Positions 41,707 through 51,800 of a DNA stretch of 64,000 nt are shown in pieces. The notes below the pieces were generated by a model. It did no database searches. It was not told the DNA's origin and worked only from the letters and a program-made list of their open reading frames with translations. The translations under genes and the position numbers were made by a program. Numbering within the stretch: position 1 is the first letter of the stretch; each line of letters starts with the position of its first letter. The DNA comes from Chloroflexota bacterium (lineage in GTDB: Bacteria; Chloroflexota; Anaerolineae; Aggregatilineales; Phototrophicaceae), in contig JAEZAF010000182.1 in the NCBI GenBank assembly GCA_023430545.1, positions 8,345 through 72,344 of the forward strand, read 5' to 3'.

Positions 41707-44628
41707 ATGATACACTTAGGGCCTATACCAGTGAGTGAAGCGGAATTGAAAAGAGATATGGTGAACTTTTACGGTCCAAATGAAGGCTATGTGCTGGAAC
41801 TTTATGACCGTTACCGTCAGGCTCCAGATACAGTTGATCCTCAAACTCAGGCGTTCTTCGCAAACTGGACACCACCAGCCGAAGATGGCCGTATCCCCGA
41901 TGGGACAGAACTCTATCGCAGTGGTGATGTTGCGGTCGCCGCGCCTCCGCAGGATTTCCAGAAGGCGGTGCGGGCCGTCAATTTCGTGCAGGCCATTCGC
42001 TTTTATGGTCATACGGCGGCCCACATTGACCCGCTCGGGCTGAACAATCCGCCCGGTGACCCGGAACTGGAACTGGATTTCTACGGCATTAGCGAAGAAG
42101 ACCTGCGCCAGCTTCCCGGCAGCATCGTGGAAGGCCCGATAGGTCAGCAGGCATCGAATGCACTGGAAGCCATCGAGAAGCTGCGGTCCATTTACTGCGC
42201 AACGATTGGTTTCGAATTCGATCATATCCGTGTGGCAGAAGAACGTCAGTGGCTGCGCGAAGCGGTTGAGTCTGGCCGGTATGGGTTCTCATTCGAGAAA
42301 GACGATCCTAAGGCCCTGCTGGAGCGTCTCAGTCAGGTCGAGACTTTCGAAGCGTACCTACAAAAGGCTTTCTCCACAAAATACCGGTTCTCGATCGAAG
42401 GACTCGACACGATGGTGCCGATTCTGGATGAGATCGTCAACCTGTCAGCGGACAGCGAAATGTCCACCATTGCTATCGCGATGGCGCATCGTGGACGCCT
42501 CAACGTCCTCACACATGTGATGGACAAACCCTATTCGCAGATCCTGGCAGAGTTTAAGGATACGCTGCACTCACAGGAAATGCAGAACGCCATTGGCTGG
42601 ACCATCGGTGATGTGAAGTATCACAAGGGCGTACGCCGTGAAGTCGAACGCACCGATGAAGCCACGCTGACCATTACGATGCCGCCGAATCCCAGCCACC
42701 TCGAAGCGGTCAACCCAGTCGCAGTTGGGATGGCACGTGCGGCAGGCAGCAGTGTCAATCATCGTGGCGAGCCGGTCTTCAACCCTCAACTGACTATGCA
42801 GATCCTGATTCACGGGGATGCGGCTTTCCCGGGGCAGGGTATTGTCTCGGAAACCTTCAACCTCTCGCAGCTTCCGGGTTACTGGACGGGCGGCACTTTG
42901 CATATTATCGCCAACAACCAGCTAGGCTTTACGACCCTGCCGCGTGACGGCCGCAGCACACTCTATGCCAGTGACCTTGCGAAAGGCTTCAAGGTCCCGA
43001 TTGTACATGTGAATGCTGACGATCCCGCCGCCTGTATCGAAGTCACACGGCTGGCATTCGCCTATCAGACGCTGTTCCACAAGGACTTCCTGATTGATCT
43101 GGTTGGCTACCGCCGTTACGGACATAACGAACTGGATGAACCCGGCTTCACACAGCCGATGATGTATCAGACCGTGCGCCAGCATCCTACCGTGCGTCAG
43201 ATCTGGGCCAGTGAACTGGTCAACCGCAAGCTGATCGCCGAATCAGAAGCTGATGCAATGGTCGAAATACTGAATCAGCGCCTGCAGGAAGCCTACGACT
43301 CGATTGATGAGGATTATGTGCCAGCTCAGGCACCGGTCGCGCCTCCTGGGATCGCCGCACGGATGGACACCGCCGTTGATGCGGAGACCCTTCTGGCGAT
43401 CAATAATGCGCTGCGCGTGCCGAATGATTTCAACTTTTATGCGCGCCGTCTGGAAAATACCATCCGCACCCGCCGCGAAGCGCTGAACGATCTGGATGCC
43501 AGGACCATCGATTGGGCAACGGCTGAGGAACTGGCCTACGCGACGATCCTCGCGGACGGCGTGCCGATTCGCCTCACTGGTCAGGATGTGGAGCGTGGGA
43601 CCTTCAGCCATCGTCATGCGGTGCTGAACGATGCCAAGAGCGGTGAACGTTATGTCCCGCTTCAGGAACTGGAGATGGCGAAGGCCACTTTTGAAGTGCG
43701 CAACAGCCCACTGTCCGAAGCAGCGGCGCTCGGCTTCGAATATGGTTACAATGTGCAGGAGCCGAACCGTCTGGTGATCTGGGAAGCGCAGTACGGCGAC
43801 TTCAACAATAACGCGCAGGTCGTGATTGACGAGTTCATCGTCTCTGCGCGTGAGAAATGGGGACAGACACCCTCACTGGTGCTTCAGCTCCCGCACGGTC
43901 ATGAAGGCGGCGGTCCTGATCACTCCAGCGGACGACTGGAACGCTATCTGCAAATGTCGGCCCGCAAGAATATGCGCGTGGTCAATGCGACCACAGCGGC
44001 GCAGTTCTTCCATCTGTTGCGGCGTCAGGCGCTGCTGCTGACCGAGGACCCACTGCCATTGGTGGTGATGTCACCAAAGAGTCTGCTGCGCAATACACAT
44101 GTCTACTCTTCTCCGCGTGAACTGATCGAGGGGCGCTGGCAGCCTGTGATCGACGATGACAGTGCGGTTGCAGCCAGCGAGCCGGAGCGCATCACCCGAT
44201 TGGTGCTGGTCAGCGGCAAGTTCTACTATGATCTGATCGGTGCGACCAATGATCTGCCCGAGCAGCACTACCGCGAGCAGTATCCGCATGTCGCGATCGC
44301 GCGGGTGGAGCAGTTGTATCCCTTCCCGGTGAAGGAGCTGACCGCGCTGGTTCAGCGTTACCCGAATCTGCGCGAAATCGTCTGGGCGCAGGAAGAACCG
44401 AAGAACATGGGCGCTTGGGACTTTGTCAGTTGGCGGCTGGAAAAACTGCTGAGTGAGATCGACGGTCATGCCAGCATCCCGTTGAATTATGTTGGCCGCC
44501 GCCGCAGCTCCAGCCCGGCAGAAGGCTCCAAGACAGCGCATATCAAGAACCAATCCATGATTGTCGAGTACGCTTATAACTGGGATTTTGTGGCTGAAGC
44601 GCCGGTCCCACAGCAGGAGGAAGAGTAA
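41707..44628 (+). CDS. sucA: 2-oxoglutarate dehydrogenase E1 component
   Basis: A 973-residue thiamine-diphosphate decarboxylase of the TCA cycle that transfers succinyl to the E2 lipoyl arm. The N-terminal E2-binding helix region (VNFYGPNEGYVLELYDRY) is followed by the ThDP/Mg region (AHRGRLNVL, HGDAAFPGQGIVSETFNLS), a YRRYGHNELDEPGFTQP motif, and the pyrimidine domain (PLSEAAALGFEYGYN, LLLPHGHEGGGPDHSSGRLER-like segment). Length fits. I chose the ATG at 41707 with AAGG upstream. It is followed 6 bases later by sucB; E3 (lpd) is not adjacent. Confidence 0.95.
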   Translation: MIHLGPIPVSEAELKRDMVNFYGPNEGYVLELYDRYRQAPDTVDPQTQAFFANWTPPAEDGRIPDGTELYRSGDVAVAAPPQDFQKAVRAVNFVQAIRFYGHTAAHIDPLGLNNPPGDPELELDFYGISEEDLRQLPGSIVEGPIGQQASNALEAIEKLRSIYCATIGFEFDHIRVAEERQWLREAVESGRYGFSFEKDDPKALLERLSQVETFEAYLQKAFSTKYRFSIEGLDTMVPILDEIVNLSADSEMSTIAIAMAHRGRLNVLTHVMDKPYSQILAEFKDTLHSQEMQNAIGWTIGDVKYHKGVRREVERTDEATLTITMPPNPSHLEAVNPVAVGMARAAGSSVNHRGEPVFNPQLTMQILIHGDAAFPGQGIVSETFNLSQLPGYWTGGTLHIIANNQLGFTTLPRDGRSTLYASDLAKGFKVPIVHVNADDPAACIEVTRLAFAYQTLFHKDFLIDLVGYRRYGHNELDEPGFTQPMMYQTVRQHPTVRQIWASELVNRKLIAESEADAMVEILNQRLQEAYDSIDEDYVPAQAPVAPPGIAARMDTAVDAETLLAINNALRVPNDFNFYARRLENTIRTRREALNDLDARTIDWATAEELAYATILADGVPIRLTGQDVERGTFSHRHAVLNDAKSGERYVPLQELEMAKATFEVRNSPLSEAAALGFEYGYNVQEPNRLVIWEAQYGDFNNNAQVVIDEFIVSAREKWGQTPSLVLQLPHGHEGGGPDHSSGRLERYLQMSARKNMRVVNATTAAQFFHLLRRQALLLTEDPLPLVVMSPKSLLRNTHVYSSPRELIEGRWQPVIDDDSAVAASEPERITRLVLVSGKFYYDLIGATNDLPEQHYREQYPHVAIARVEQLYPFPVKELTALVQRYPNLREIVWAQEEPKNMGAWDFVSWRLEKLLSEIDGHASIPLNYVGRRRSSSPAEGSKTAHIKNQSMIVEYAYNWDFVAEAPVPQQEEE

Positions 44629-44634
44629 ACGCCA

Positions 44635-45936
44635 ATGGCCGTGAATATCGTTGTCCCTGAATTGAGTGAATCTGTTGTCGAGGCGACTGTCTCCGAGTGG
44701 TTGAAGAAAGAAGGGGATACGGTTGAAGCTGGCGACATTGTCGTTGTGCTGGAAACCGATAAAGTCTCGCTGGAAGTGACCGCTGATGCATCCGGTGTGC
44801 TGGCACGCATCGATTATCCCGAAGGCTCTGATGTGACCGCTCGGACCGTGCTGGGCAGCATCGACGAGAGCGGCGCTGCCAACGGTGCCTCTGTTGAGAC
44901 ACCCGCACCGACCACGCAGGAAATGCCGACTGAAGAAGCACCGACTGAGGCGAATGCTCCGGCACGAGAGGCAGCACAGTCTGCTTCCGGTGAGCAGGGC
45001 CGCCCCGCGACTCCCGTGGCGCAGCGTGTAGCAGCGGCGCACGGTGTTGACATCGCACAGGTCCCGGCAAGCGGGAATAAGGTCAAGAAAGGTGATGTCG
45101 AGGTGTTCGTGAAGGGCGGCTCGTCTGCTGCCCCGGCGGCATCTCCAGCACCAGCGGCCCCCGCCGCCAAGCCTGCACCGGCTGCGGCGGCCCCGGCAGC
45201 GAAGCCATCTGCAAATGGCAGCACCGGCTCCGCAGATCGCCCGGAGAAGCGTCAGCGCATGTCGCGCCGCCGTCAGGCGATTGCCCGTAATCTGCTTCAG
45301 GCTCAGTCCACCGCTGCCATGCTGACGACCTTCAACGAGGTCGATATGAGCGCGGTGATGGAAATACGTTCACGTCGTAAGGATGCCTTCCAGAAGAAGT
45401 ACAATGTTGGTCTGGGTTTCAGCTCGTTCTTTGTTAAGGCGACGATTGGTGCGCTGAAAGCCTTCCCACTGATCAATGCCGAGATTCAGGAAAACGAGTT
45501 CGTCATCAAGGAATACTACGACATCGGTATCGCTATCGGCGCGGAGGAAGGGCTGGTCGTGCCGGTGCTCCGCAATGCCGATAAGATGTCGTTCGCGCAG
45601 ATCGAACAGCAGATAAAGGACTACGCCCAGCAGTCCCGTGATGGTTCGTTAGGTATTGAGTCACTGATGGGTGGAACCTTTACCATCACCAACGGCGGTG
45701 TCTTCGGTTCGATGATGTCCACCCCGATCCTGAACCCACCACAGGTCGGTATCCTCGGCCTGCACGCCATCAAGGACCGTCCAGTAGTGGTCAACGGTGA
45801 GATCGTCATCCGACCGATGATGTACACCGCACTGACCTACGATCACCGGATTGTCGATGGCCGTGAAGCGGTACAGTTCCTCGTCAAAATCAAGGAACTG
45901 ATCGAAGACCCCGAAGCGCTGCTGATCGAGGGCTAG
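44635..45936 (+). CDS. sucB: dihydrolipoamide succinyltransferase (E2)
   Basis: A 433-residue E2 core of the 2-oxoglutarate dehydrogenase complex. One N-terminal lipoyl domain (1-78, Lys43 in ETDKVSLE) is followed by an acidic linker, a peripheral-subunit-binding domain (about 122-160, TPVAQRVAAAHGVDIAQV), a long Ala/Pro linker (about 162-198), and the CAT domain with catalytic DHRIVDG (His404, Asp408). The ETDKVSLE lipoyl motif and domain order favour the succinyl type. It forms a two-gene operon with sucA and ends in a strong terminator. Confidence 0.95.
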   Translation: MAVNIVVPELSESVVEATVSEWLKKEGDTVEAGDIVVVLETDKVSLEVTADASGVLARIDYPEGSDVTARTVLGSIDESGAANGASVETPAPTTQEMPTEEAPTEANAPAREAAQSASGEQGRPATPVAQRVAAAHGVDIAQVPASGNKVKKGDVEVFVKGGSSAAPAASPAPAAPAAKPAPAAAAPAAKPSANGSTGSADRPEKRQRMSRRRQAIARNLLQAQSTAAMLTTFNEVDMSAVMEIRSRRKDAFQKKYNVGLGFSSFFVKATIGALKAFPLINAEIQENEFVIKEYYDIGIAIGAEEGLVVPVLRNADKMSFAQIEQQIKDYAQQSRDGSLGIESLMGGTFTITNGGVFGSMMSTPILNPPQVGILGLHAIKDRPVVVNGEIVIRPMMYTALTYDHRIVDGREAVQFLVKIKELIEDPEALLIEG

Positions 45937-45961
45937 TTCCAGCGATAGATCGAAGTGATAT

Positions 45962-45996
45962 AAAAAGCAGAGGCCACCGTATGCCTCTGCTTTTTG
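45962..45996 (+). terminator. Rho-independent terminator after sucAB
   Basis: Perfect 13-base arms AAAAAGCAGAGGC/GCCTCTGCTTTTT with an 8-base loop. It lies 26 bases after the sucB stop and also before the converging peptidase gene. Confidence 0.92.
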
Positions 45997-46030
45997 TTTC
46001 TCTGTAGTATTTCGGACAGTGACCCGATTT

Positions 46031-47122
46031 CTACTCGATCCGAAGCTGATACGGGAAACTCGTCAGCACCTCGACGCCGTCCTCAGTGATGAGGACGTTA
46101 TCCTCAATGCGAACGCCGCCCATACCCGGAATATAAATCCCCGGCTCTACCGTGAACACCATTCCCGGCAGCAGCGGCTGTTCCACACCACCTGCCATCT
46201 GCGGTAGTTCGTGGACTTCCAGCCCCAGCCCGTGCCCGGTGCGATGGATGAAGTATTCGCCATAACCGGCGGCGGTGATGACATCGCGTGCGGCTTTATC
46301 GACGGCATCGCAGGTCACGCCCGGTCCGGCTGCGCGGATCGCGGCCTGATTCGCAGCCAGCACAGTGTCATAGATCTTCTGCATTTCGGCAGAAGGTTCG
46401 CCCACGCAGAACGTCCGTGTGATGTCCGCCGGATACTGCTGATACATGCCGCCGTAATCGATCAGCAGAAACTCACCCTGCTGTAACTGACGATCGGTCG
46501 TGCTTCCGTGAGGCAGGGCGCTGTTCGGCCCGGTCTGCACCAGCGCGCGGAAGGCGAAGCCTTGTGTCCCGAGCGCCAGCAGTTCGTTATCCAGCATCGA
46601 GGCGATCTCACGTTCGGTCAGCCCCGCCTGAATGCGCGGCAGGATGTTATTCAGCGCCTGTTCGCTGATCGAGATGGCCTGACGCATAGCCGCGACTTCC
46701 TCGCTGTCCTTCTGCGAACGGATCAGCAGCAGGTCCACACCGACTGGCAGTGACTTGATATCCGCGTCGGCCTGCTGAAAACCAGCCCATTCAAACAGGC
46801 GCATGGTGCGGTCATCCACACCGATCGTCTTTCCCTGAAGGTCAAGTGCTTCCACCGCCTGACGAAATGCGCCTTCATAACCCTCTTCATCGCTCCACGA
46901 GAAGATCTGCGGTTCAAGGTCATTGCGTGCGTTGAGCTGTGGCACTTCCAGTTTGGGGATGATGAACGACAGTTCGCCATCCACCCACAGCGCGATGGTC
47001 GGGCGCTCCGAGGTGTGGAAGTCGAAGCCGGTAAAATACTTCTGGTTTGCGCCGGGGACGAGTGCAATGGCATCCGCACCGGTGATCTGCTTGAGCTTGT
47101 TCAGGCGTGCGTGGTAATCCAT
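46031..47122 (-). CDS. M24 family Xaa-Pro peptidase
   Basis: A 363-residue creatinase/prolidase-like metallopeptidase that removes N-terminal residues before proline. An N-terminal creatinase-like domain (about 1-125) precedes the pita-bread domain. The five metal ligands are visible as two Asp in LIDYGGMYQQYPADITRTF, His in GHGLGLEVHE, Glu in TVEPGIY, and Glu in RIEDNVLIT. I chose the ATG at 47122. The frame stays open to 47224, but that part overlaps the promoter region of the divergent hydrolase gene. It is cytoplasmic and stands alone. Confidence 0.93.
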   Translation of the reverse strand: MDYHARLNKLKQITGADAIALVPGANQKYFTGFDFHTSERPTIALWVDGELSFIIPKLEVPQLNARNDLEPQIFSWSDEEGYEGAFRQAVEALDLQGKTIGVDDRTMRLFEWAGFQQADADIKSLPVGVDLLLIRSQKDSEEVAAMRQAISISEQALNNILPRIQAGLTEREIASMLDNELLALGTQGFAFRALVQTGPNSALPHGSTTDRQLQQGEFLLIDYGGMYQQYPADITRTFCVGEPSAEMQKIYDTVLAANQAAIRAAGPGVTCDAVDKAARDVITAAGYGEYFIHRTGHGLGLEVHELPQMAGGVEQPLLPGMVFTVEPGIYIPGMGGVRIEDNVLITEDGVEVLTSFPYQLRIE

Positions 47123-47224
47123 AAGGGAACGGCCCTTTCGAAAAGTCGCTCTATTAAGTGGTGAGGGTGTGATTATACCGACGGACTGTCTGAGGCGGGT
47201 ATATCCGTTAACGCAGCCGGTCAT

Positions 47225-47230
47225 TATAAT
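47225..47230 (+). promoter_or_regulatory. -10 box for the GH39-like gene
   Basis: A perfect TATAAT lies 40 bases before the start codon at 47270. No matching -35 hexamer is seen at 16-18 bases. Confidence 0.35.
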
Positions 47231-47269
47231 GCACCTCTTTTAACCCTTTAGTGATGCCGAGTCTTTTTC

Positions 47270-49057
47270 ATGGTTAAACACTGGCGCTTTGCCGCTATAA
47301 CCGCTTTCGTCGTCCTCCTGCTGACCGGTCTGCTCGCAGCCGATCTGTTCAATCGCGGTCTGGTGTGGCAGTTCTTCTGGTCTCAGACGGGAGAGGAACA
47401 GCCGCTGGCACAGGTGCGCGGGATGGTCGAATGGGTCGGTAATCTCACACGGTCACAGCCCATTAATGATCCGCTGATCCCAGTCGATCATGCCAATGTG
47501 AACCCCTATGGCATCAATACCTTTCTGCATCAGGAGGTGGACCCTGCTAAGGTAGACGAGCAGCTCCGGCTGATCGCGGACGCCGGTTTTGGCTGGATTC
47601 GCGAGGAGTTTACATGGGAAGAGATCGAGGTCGATGGTCGTGGACAGTTTACCGACAGCCGCAACGACATGGACGGCGACGGCACACGCGACACGATCAG
47701 CGGTTGGGCGAAGTTCGACCGTATCGTCGACCTTGCCGAAAAACACGGGATTCGCATTCAGGCCCGGCTGAGTAATCCACCCGCATGGTCGCAGAGTGAA
47801 GGTGTACATACGCAGACCCCACCTGCCAACACACAGGATTATGTCAACTTCATCACCGCTGCCGCTGAACGCTATCGCGGACGAGTGACTCACTTCCAGA
47901 TCTGGAATGAGCCGAATATCTTCCCCGAATGGGGGGCAGACGGCCCTGAGGAAACCCCGCGTCCGGTCAATCCTGAAGCGTACACGGCACTGCTGTGCGC
48001 ATCCTATGAAGCGCTGAAAGCGGTAGACCCCGATATCGTAGTGATCAGCGGTGCACTGGCCCCAACCTCTGAGTTAGGCACTCGAAACCTCAATGACTTT
48101 GTCTTCCTTGAACGGATGTATGAGGCGGGTGCAGGGCAGTGCTTCGACGTGCTTTCGATGCAGGGCTATGGCCTCAACAGCGGCCCCACCGATCGACGGA
48201 TGCGGTCTACCAATGTCAACTTTGGGCGCAGCCAGTACATCCGTGATCTGATGGTGAAGAAGGGCGATTCCAGCAAGCCCATCTGGATCAGTGAGGCGGC
48301 CTGGAATCCAGTGCCAACTGAGAGCGATTATCCGGAACCGATCTCGAATCGCTATGTCTTCGGTCAGGTAACACTCACGCAGGCCGCGCAGTATATGCCG
48401 ATGGCCTATCAGCGGATGGAGCACGAATGGCCGTGGGTAGCCGTGATGAATTACTGGTACTTCACGCAGCCCAGTGATCTGAATAAAGGCTCAAGCTGGT
48501 ATTATTTCCGTATGGCCGAGCCGGATTACAGTGACCAGCATCCAACCTATACCACGCTGCCGATCTATGCATCGATGAAGGCCTATATCCAGCAGAACCC
48601 ACCGACGCTGTACCAGGGGGTGCATCAGCTTGACGGTCACTGGGCAGTAGCGGTGGATAATGCAGCAGAAGCTGTGAAGATTGAAGGCGCACAGTTTGAT
48701 GAAGCGCTTCAGGCATCGTCGCTGGATTTTGTCTACAGCGGGACCGATCTGCTGCTGCGCTGGAGGGGCGGTCGCGTCAGCGTCTCGATTGACGGTGGGG
48801 AGCCGTTTATCGTAGAGACAGAGGCCGGCCAATGGCAGACAACTCCAGTTTTCGAGACTGTACAGTCGGGTGTGCGTAACGTGAGCCTCACCAGTGTCGA
48901 TGGTAGTCCGTTCGTGATCGACGCCGCAGTTGTGATGGATCAGCCCTTTCGAAAACTGCTGCCGCTGTGGGCGGGACTTGCGGCATCTGGCACGGTGGTG
49001 GTGACAGTGCTTCTGACGATTGCTCATCAGCGAAACAATAAGAAAGCGCTGCCGTAA
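47270..49057 (+). CDS. membrane-anchored glycoside hydrolase, GH39/GH-A clan-like
   Basis: A 595-residue extracytoplasmic hydrolase. A membrane helix at about 9-25 and a second at the extreme C-terminus (about 565-585) would tether it at both ends. The TIM barrel carries the clan GH-A pair: acid/base Glu214 in WNEPN and nucleophile Glu342 in WISEAAW. A beta-rich domain of about 120 residues (430-560) follows. Likely specificity is beta-xyloside, beta-glucoside or a host-polymer glycoside; not determinable here. It sits at the start of the exopolysaccharide locus and may trim or turn over the polymer. Confidence 0.83.
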   Translation: MVKHWRFAAITAFVVLLLTGLLAADLFNRGLVWQFFWSQTGEEQPLAQVRGMVEWVGNLTRSQPINDPLIPVDHANVNPYGINTFLHQEVDPAKVDEQLRLIADAGFGWIREEFTWEEIEVDGRGQFTDSRNDMDGDGTRDTISGWAKFDRIVDLAEKHGIRIQARLSNPPAWSQSEGVHTQTPPANTQDYVNFITAAAERYRGRVTHFQIWNEPNIFPEWGADGPEETPRPVNPEAYTALLCASYEALKAVDPDIVVISGALAPTSELGTRNLNDFVFLERMYEAGAGQCFDVLSMQGYGLNSGPTDRRMRSTNVNFGRSQYIRDLMVKKGDSSKPIWISEAAWNPVPTESDYPEPISNRYVFGQVTLTQAAQYMPMAYQRMEHEWPWVAVMNYWYFTQPSDLNKGSSWYYFRMAEPDYSDQHPTYTTLPIYASMKAYIQQNPPTLYQGVHQLDGHWAVAVDNAAEAVKIEGAQFDEALQASSLDFVYSGTDLLLRWRGGRVSVSIDGGEPFIVETEAGQWQTTPVFETVQSGVRNVSLTSVDGSPFVIDAAVVMDQPFRKLLPLWAGLAASGTVVVTVLLTIAHQRNNKKALP

Positions 49058-49218
49058 CAAGGAAAATTCATAGATTTTTCATGGATTATTATGTCAGTCG
49101 TAGGGCACAACGGATATTTTCCTCTATCATGATGAATGCATCTGCTTTCATCTGCTTACATGATGGATGGTAGGTGAATGCGATGCCTAAAACTTTTCAG
49201 AGAGGAATGTAAGGGTCC

Positions 49219-50175
49219 ATGAGTTATCTAATTACTGGTGGTGCTGGTTTTGTCGGCAGTCATCTGGCAGAACACCTTCTCAAGCGGGGCGAGAAGGTGG
49301 TGGTCATTGATAATTTCAACGACTACTATGATCCAAAGCTTAAGCGGCATAATATCGAACGCATCAACACCTCTCCTGCTTTGACGGTTATCGAAGGCGA
49401 TATCCGTGATGTTAATCTGATCAATGAGCTGTTTGATAAACACAATTTCACCCATGTCGGCCATATGGCGGCGATGGCAAATGTCCGAGAGAGTATTGAA
49501 CGTGCCCCGCTGTACTTCGATGTCAATGTGACTGGCACGATGAACCTGCTGGAAGCGTCGCGTCGGCATGATGTGAAACAGTTTGTGCTGGCGTCAACTT
49601 CATCGGTATACGGGAAAACCGAAGTCCTGCCATTTGTTGAGACAGACACGGCAGATCAGCCGCTGGCGTCGTATCCGGCCAGCAAACGCTCGGCAGAGCT
49701 GCTGGCACATACCTACACGCATCTGTTCGGCCTGAATGTGATCGCGCTGCGCTTCTTCAATGTCTATGGCCCTGCGGGCCGACCCGATATGATGCCGATG
49801 AAGCTGATGGATGCGGCCCTCAGCGGGGAACCTGTGAATGTCTTCAATCATGGGGAATACAAGCGCGATTGGACCTATATCGACGACACCGTGAAAGGCG
49901 TCGTCGCCGCGCTGGACCGCCCGATGGGATATGAGGTGATCAACATGGGGGTTGGGCAGCCGATTGCGCTGAACGACTTCATCGAAATCATTGAGGAGAT
50001 CACTGGACGCTCGATCAATCGTCGTGATGTCGAAGCGCCGAAAAGCGATCCGCCTATCACATACTGCAATAACGAGAAAGCACGCCGTCTGCTCGACTTC
50101 GCACCGGCTATCACCGTGCAGGATGGTCTGCCGCGTGTCTGGGACTGGTATCGCCGCTTTCACAATCTGGACTGA
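49219..50175 (+). CDS. NAD-dependent nucleotide-sugar epimerase (UDP-glucuronate/glucose 4-epimerase-like)
   Basis: A 318-residue extended short-chain dehydrogenase. The Rossmann motif is TGGAGFVGSH at the N-terminus. DNFNDYYDPKLKRHN is typical of UDP-glucuronate 4-epimerases. The catalytic set is STSSVYG and Tyr152-x3-Lys156 (YPASK), followed by RFFNVYGPAGRPDM. It would supply an epimerised UDP-sugar (for example UDP-galacturonate or UDP-galactose) for the polysaccharide. It is second in the plus-strand polysaccharide cluster, 161 bases after the hydrolase. Confidence 0.9.
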   Translation: MSYLITGGAGFVGSHLAEHLLKRGEKVVVIDNFNDYYDPKLKRHNIERINTSPALTVIEGDIRDVNLINELFDKHNFTHVGHMAAMANVRESIERAPLYFDVNVTGTMNLLEASRRHDVKQFVLASTSSVYGKTEVLPFVETDTADQPLASYPASKRSAELLAHTYTHLFGLNVIALRFFNVYGPAGRPDMMPMKLMDAALSGEPVNVFNHGEYKRDWTYIDDTVKGVVAALDRPMGYEVINMGVGQPIALNDFIEIIEEITGRSINRRDVEAPKSDPPITYCNNEKARRLLDFAPAITVQDGLPRVWDWYRRFHNLD

Positions 50176-50339
50176 ATACAGTGACTGCACTCTAGCGGCG
50201 TACGAGAGCATACTGTAATTTTAGCGTGGGGTGAGAAAGTTGCGGATGTGGCTTCTCATCCCTTGGTCACACGGGGAAATTCAGCGTCCGAACTTCGTAA
50301 ATAATTTTTACGGAGGCGTCTCAACAGCAATTTATTGAC

Positions 50340-50345
50340 TATAAT
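50340..50345 (+). promoter_or_regulatory. -10 box ahead of the first glycosyltransferase
   Basis: A perfect TATAAT about 75 bases upstream of the GTG at 50421. No good -35 is seen. The gap 50176-50420 otherwise shows no ORF or repeat. Confidence 0.35.
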
Positions 50346-50420
50346 CGCAGAAATAAGTCGGTACACATCTGTAACAAACTGAAAATTCCGGCAGGATGCA
50401 ACAGGATATAAAGGTGTGTT

Positions 50421-51626
50421 GTGATTGCAGAAGACGCAGCGCCTGAGATTGAGAAAATGCAGGCAGGACAAACAGACCCCACACCCACAGGTGACGAAAA
50501 AGCGATCCGTGTTCTGGGTCTCTACGAAGCCAAAATGTCACGGAATGCCGATGGCACTCTAAGCGGCAAGCTGGGCGAACTTTACAATGCCATCGGGCGG
50601 CGCTTCACGCTGGCAGCAGCCGAAAGTGTCCGTTTAGGGCCAATGCCCAATTACTATAACCTTGCCCGCAACTACAAACCGGATCGCACCACATGGCGTG
50701 CATCGGCCAGTATTAACCCATGGGCGTTTGAACAGCGCACCGCCATCGCCGAACAGTTCCTGCAAACATGGGACGGCCAGTATGATGTCATTGTTCAGCT
50801 CCATACACTCTATGCACCCGGTGAGCTGAGCCGAAATCGGCCTTTTGTCATCGTGACGGATAACACCTATCTGAACTCGCTGCGTTACTGGCCGGAATGG
50901 GTCCCCGCCACTTCTGAAGAGGCACGCAAGGAATGGCTGGAACTGGAACTCACAGTTTACAGTGCCGCAAGCAATATCTTTACATGGAGCGAGTTCACAC
51001 GTCAGTCGTTTATCAACGATTATCGCATGCCAGCGGATAAAGTGATTACGGTAGGGGCAGGGGCAAATCTGCTTCAGTCGGATATTACAGATAAACGCTA
51101 CGACAGCCAGACCGCGATCTTCGTCGGCTATGAATTCGAACGTAAAGGCGGGTTCTATCTGCTGGAAGCCTGGAAGCAGGTGATCAAGGCGCTGCCAAAC
51201 GCCAAACTGTACATTGCAGGGCCGCATCATCCTTTAGCTGACGAGCTTCAAGGCGTTCACTGGCTGGGCCGTATCGCGGACCGCGAGGTCCTGCGCCAGA
51301 AGCTGTACGAATCGACGGTATTTGTGATGCCGTCGCTGTTCGAGCCTTACGGTCATGCCTTTACCGAAGGGATGGGCATGGGGCTAGGGGCCATCGGCGC
51401 AAATCACTGTGCGATGCCAGAAATTATTCAGGATGGAGTCAACGGACTGCTGGTGCCACCACGTGATATCAATGCGCTTGCCCAGGCGTTGATCGAAATC
51501 CTGGGTGATGCAGCCTATGCCGAGTCGCTGGGGCATGCGGCTTATGAGCAGATCAAAAACTCGCGGACGTGGGATGATGTGATCAGCCGGATGGCACCCA
51601 GCCTCCATGCGATTACCGGTAAGTAA
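50421..51626 (+). CDS. GT4-type glycosyltransferase
   Basis: A 401-residue cytoplasmic GT-B transferase. The C-terminal half has the family-1/4 donor-binding motif: FVGYEFERKGGFYLLEAW, then the EX7E motif in SLFEPYGHAFTEGMGMG, then MPEIIQDGVNGLLVPP. The N-terminal acceptor half is divergent (about 45-210). The start is GTG with AAAGG 6 bases upstream. It should add a sugar to the lipid-linked repeat unit of the cluster. Donor unknown. Confidence 0.88.
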   Translation: MIAEDAAPEIEKMQAGQTDPTPTGDEKAIRVLGLYEAKMSRNADGTLSGKLGELYNAIGRRFTLAAAESVRLGPMPNYYNLARNYKPDRTTWRASASINPWAFEQRTAIAEQFLQTWDGQYDVIVQLHTLYAPGELSRNRPFVIVTDNTYLNSLRYWPEWVPATSEEARKEWLELELTVYSAASNIFTWSEFTRQSFINDYRMPADKVITVGAGANLLQSDITDKRYDSQTAIFVGYEFERKGGFYLLEAWKQVIKALPNAKLYIAGPHHPLADELQGVHWLGRIADREVLRQKLYESTVFVMPSLFEPYGHAFTEGMGMGLGAIGANHCAMPEIIQDGVNGLLVPPRDINALAQALIEILGDAAYAESLGHAAYEQIKNSRTWDDVISRMAPSLHAITGK

Positions 51627-51800
51627 AACTTTTGGCCCATTGTGTGCACTTTGCAGAGCGTTGTATAAAGTAGGAATAGAGACACCATAATCTCTCAATT
51701 CCCACTCACGTGATCATCGATTTATAGGCAATTGGGCCGCCTGATGTGATTTAGGACGTTCAGGAATTTTCTCTGAATCAGCGCAATTAGAGGTGACGGA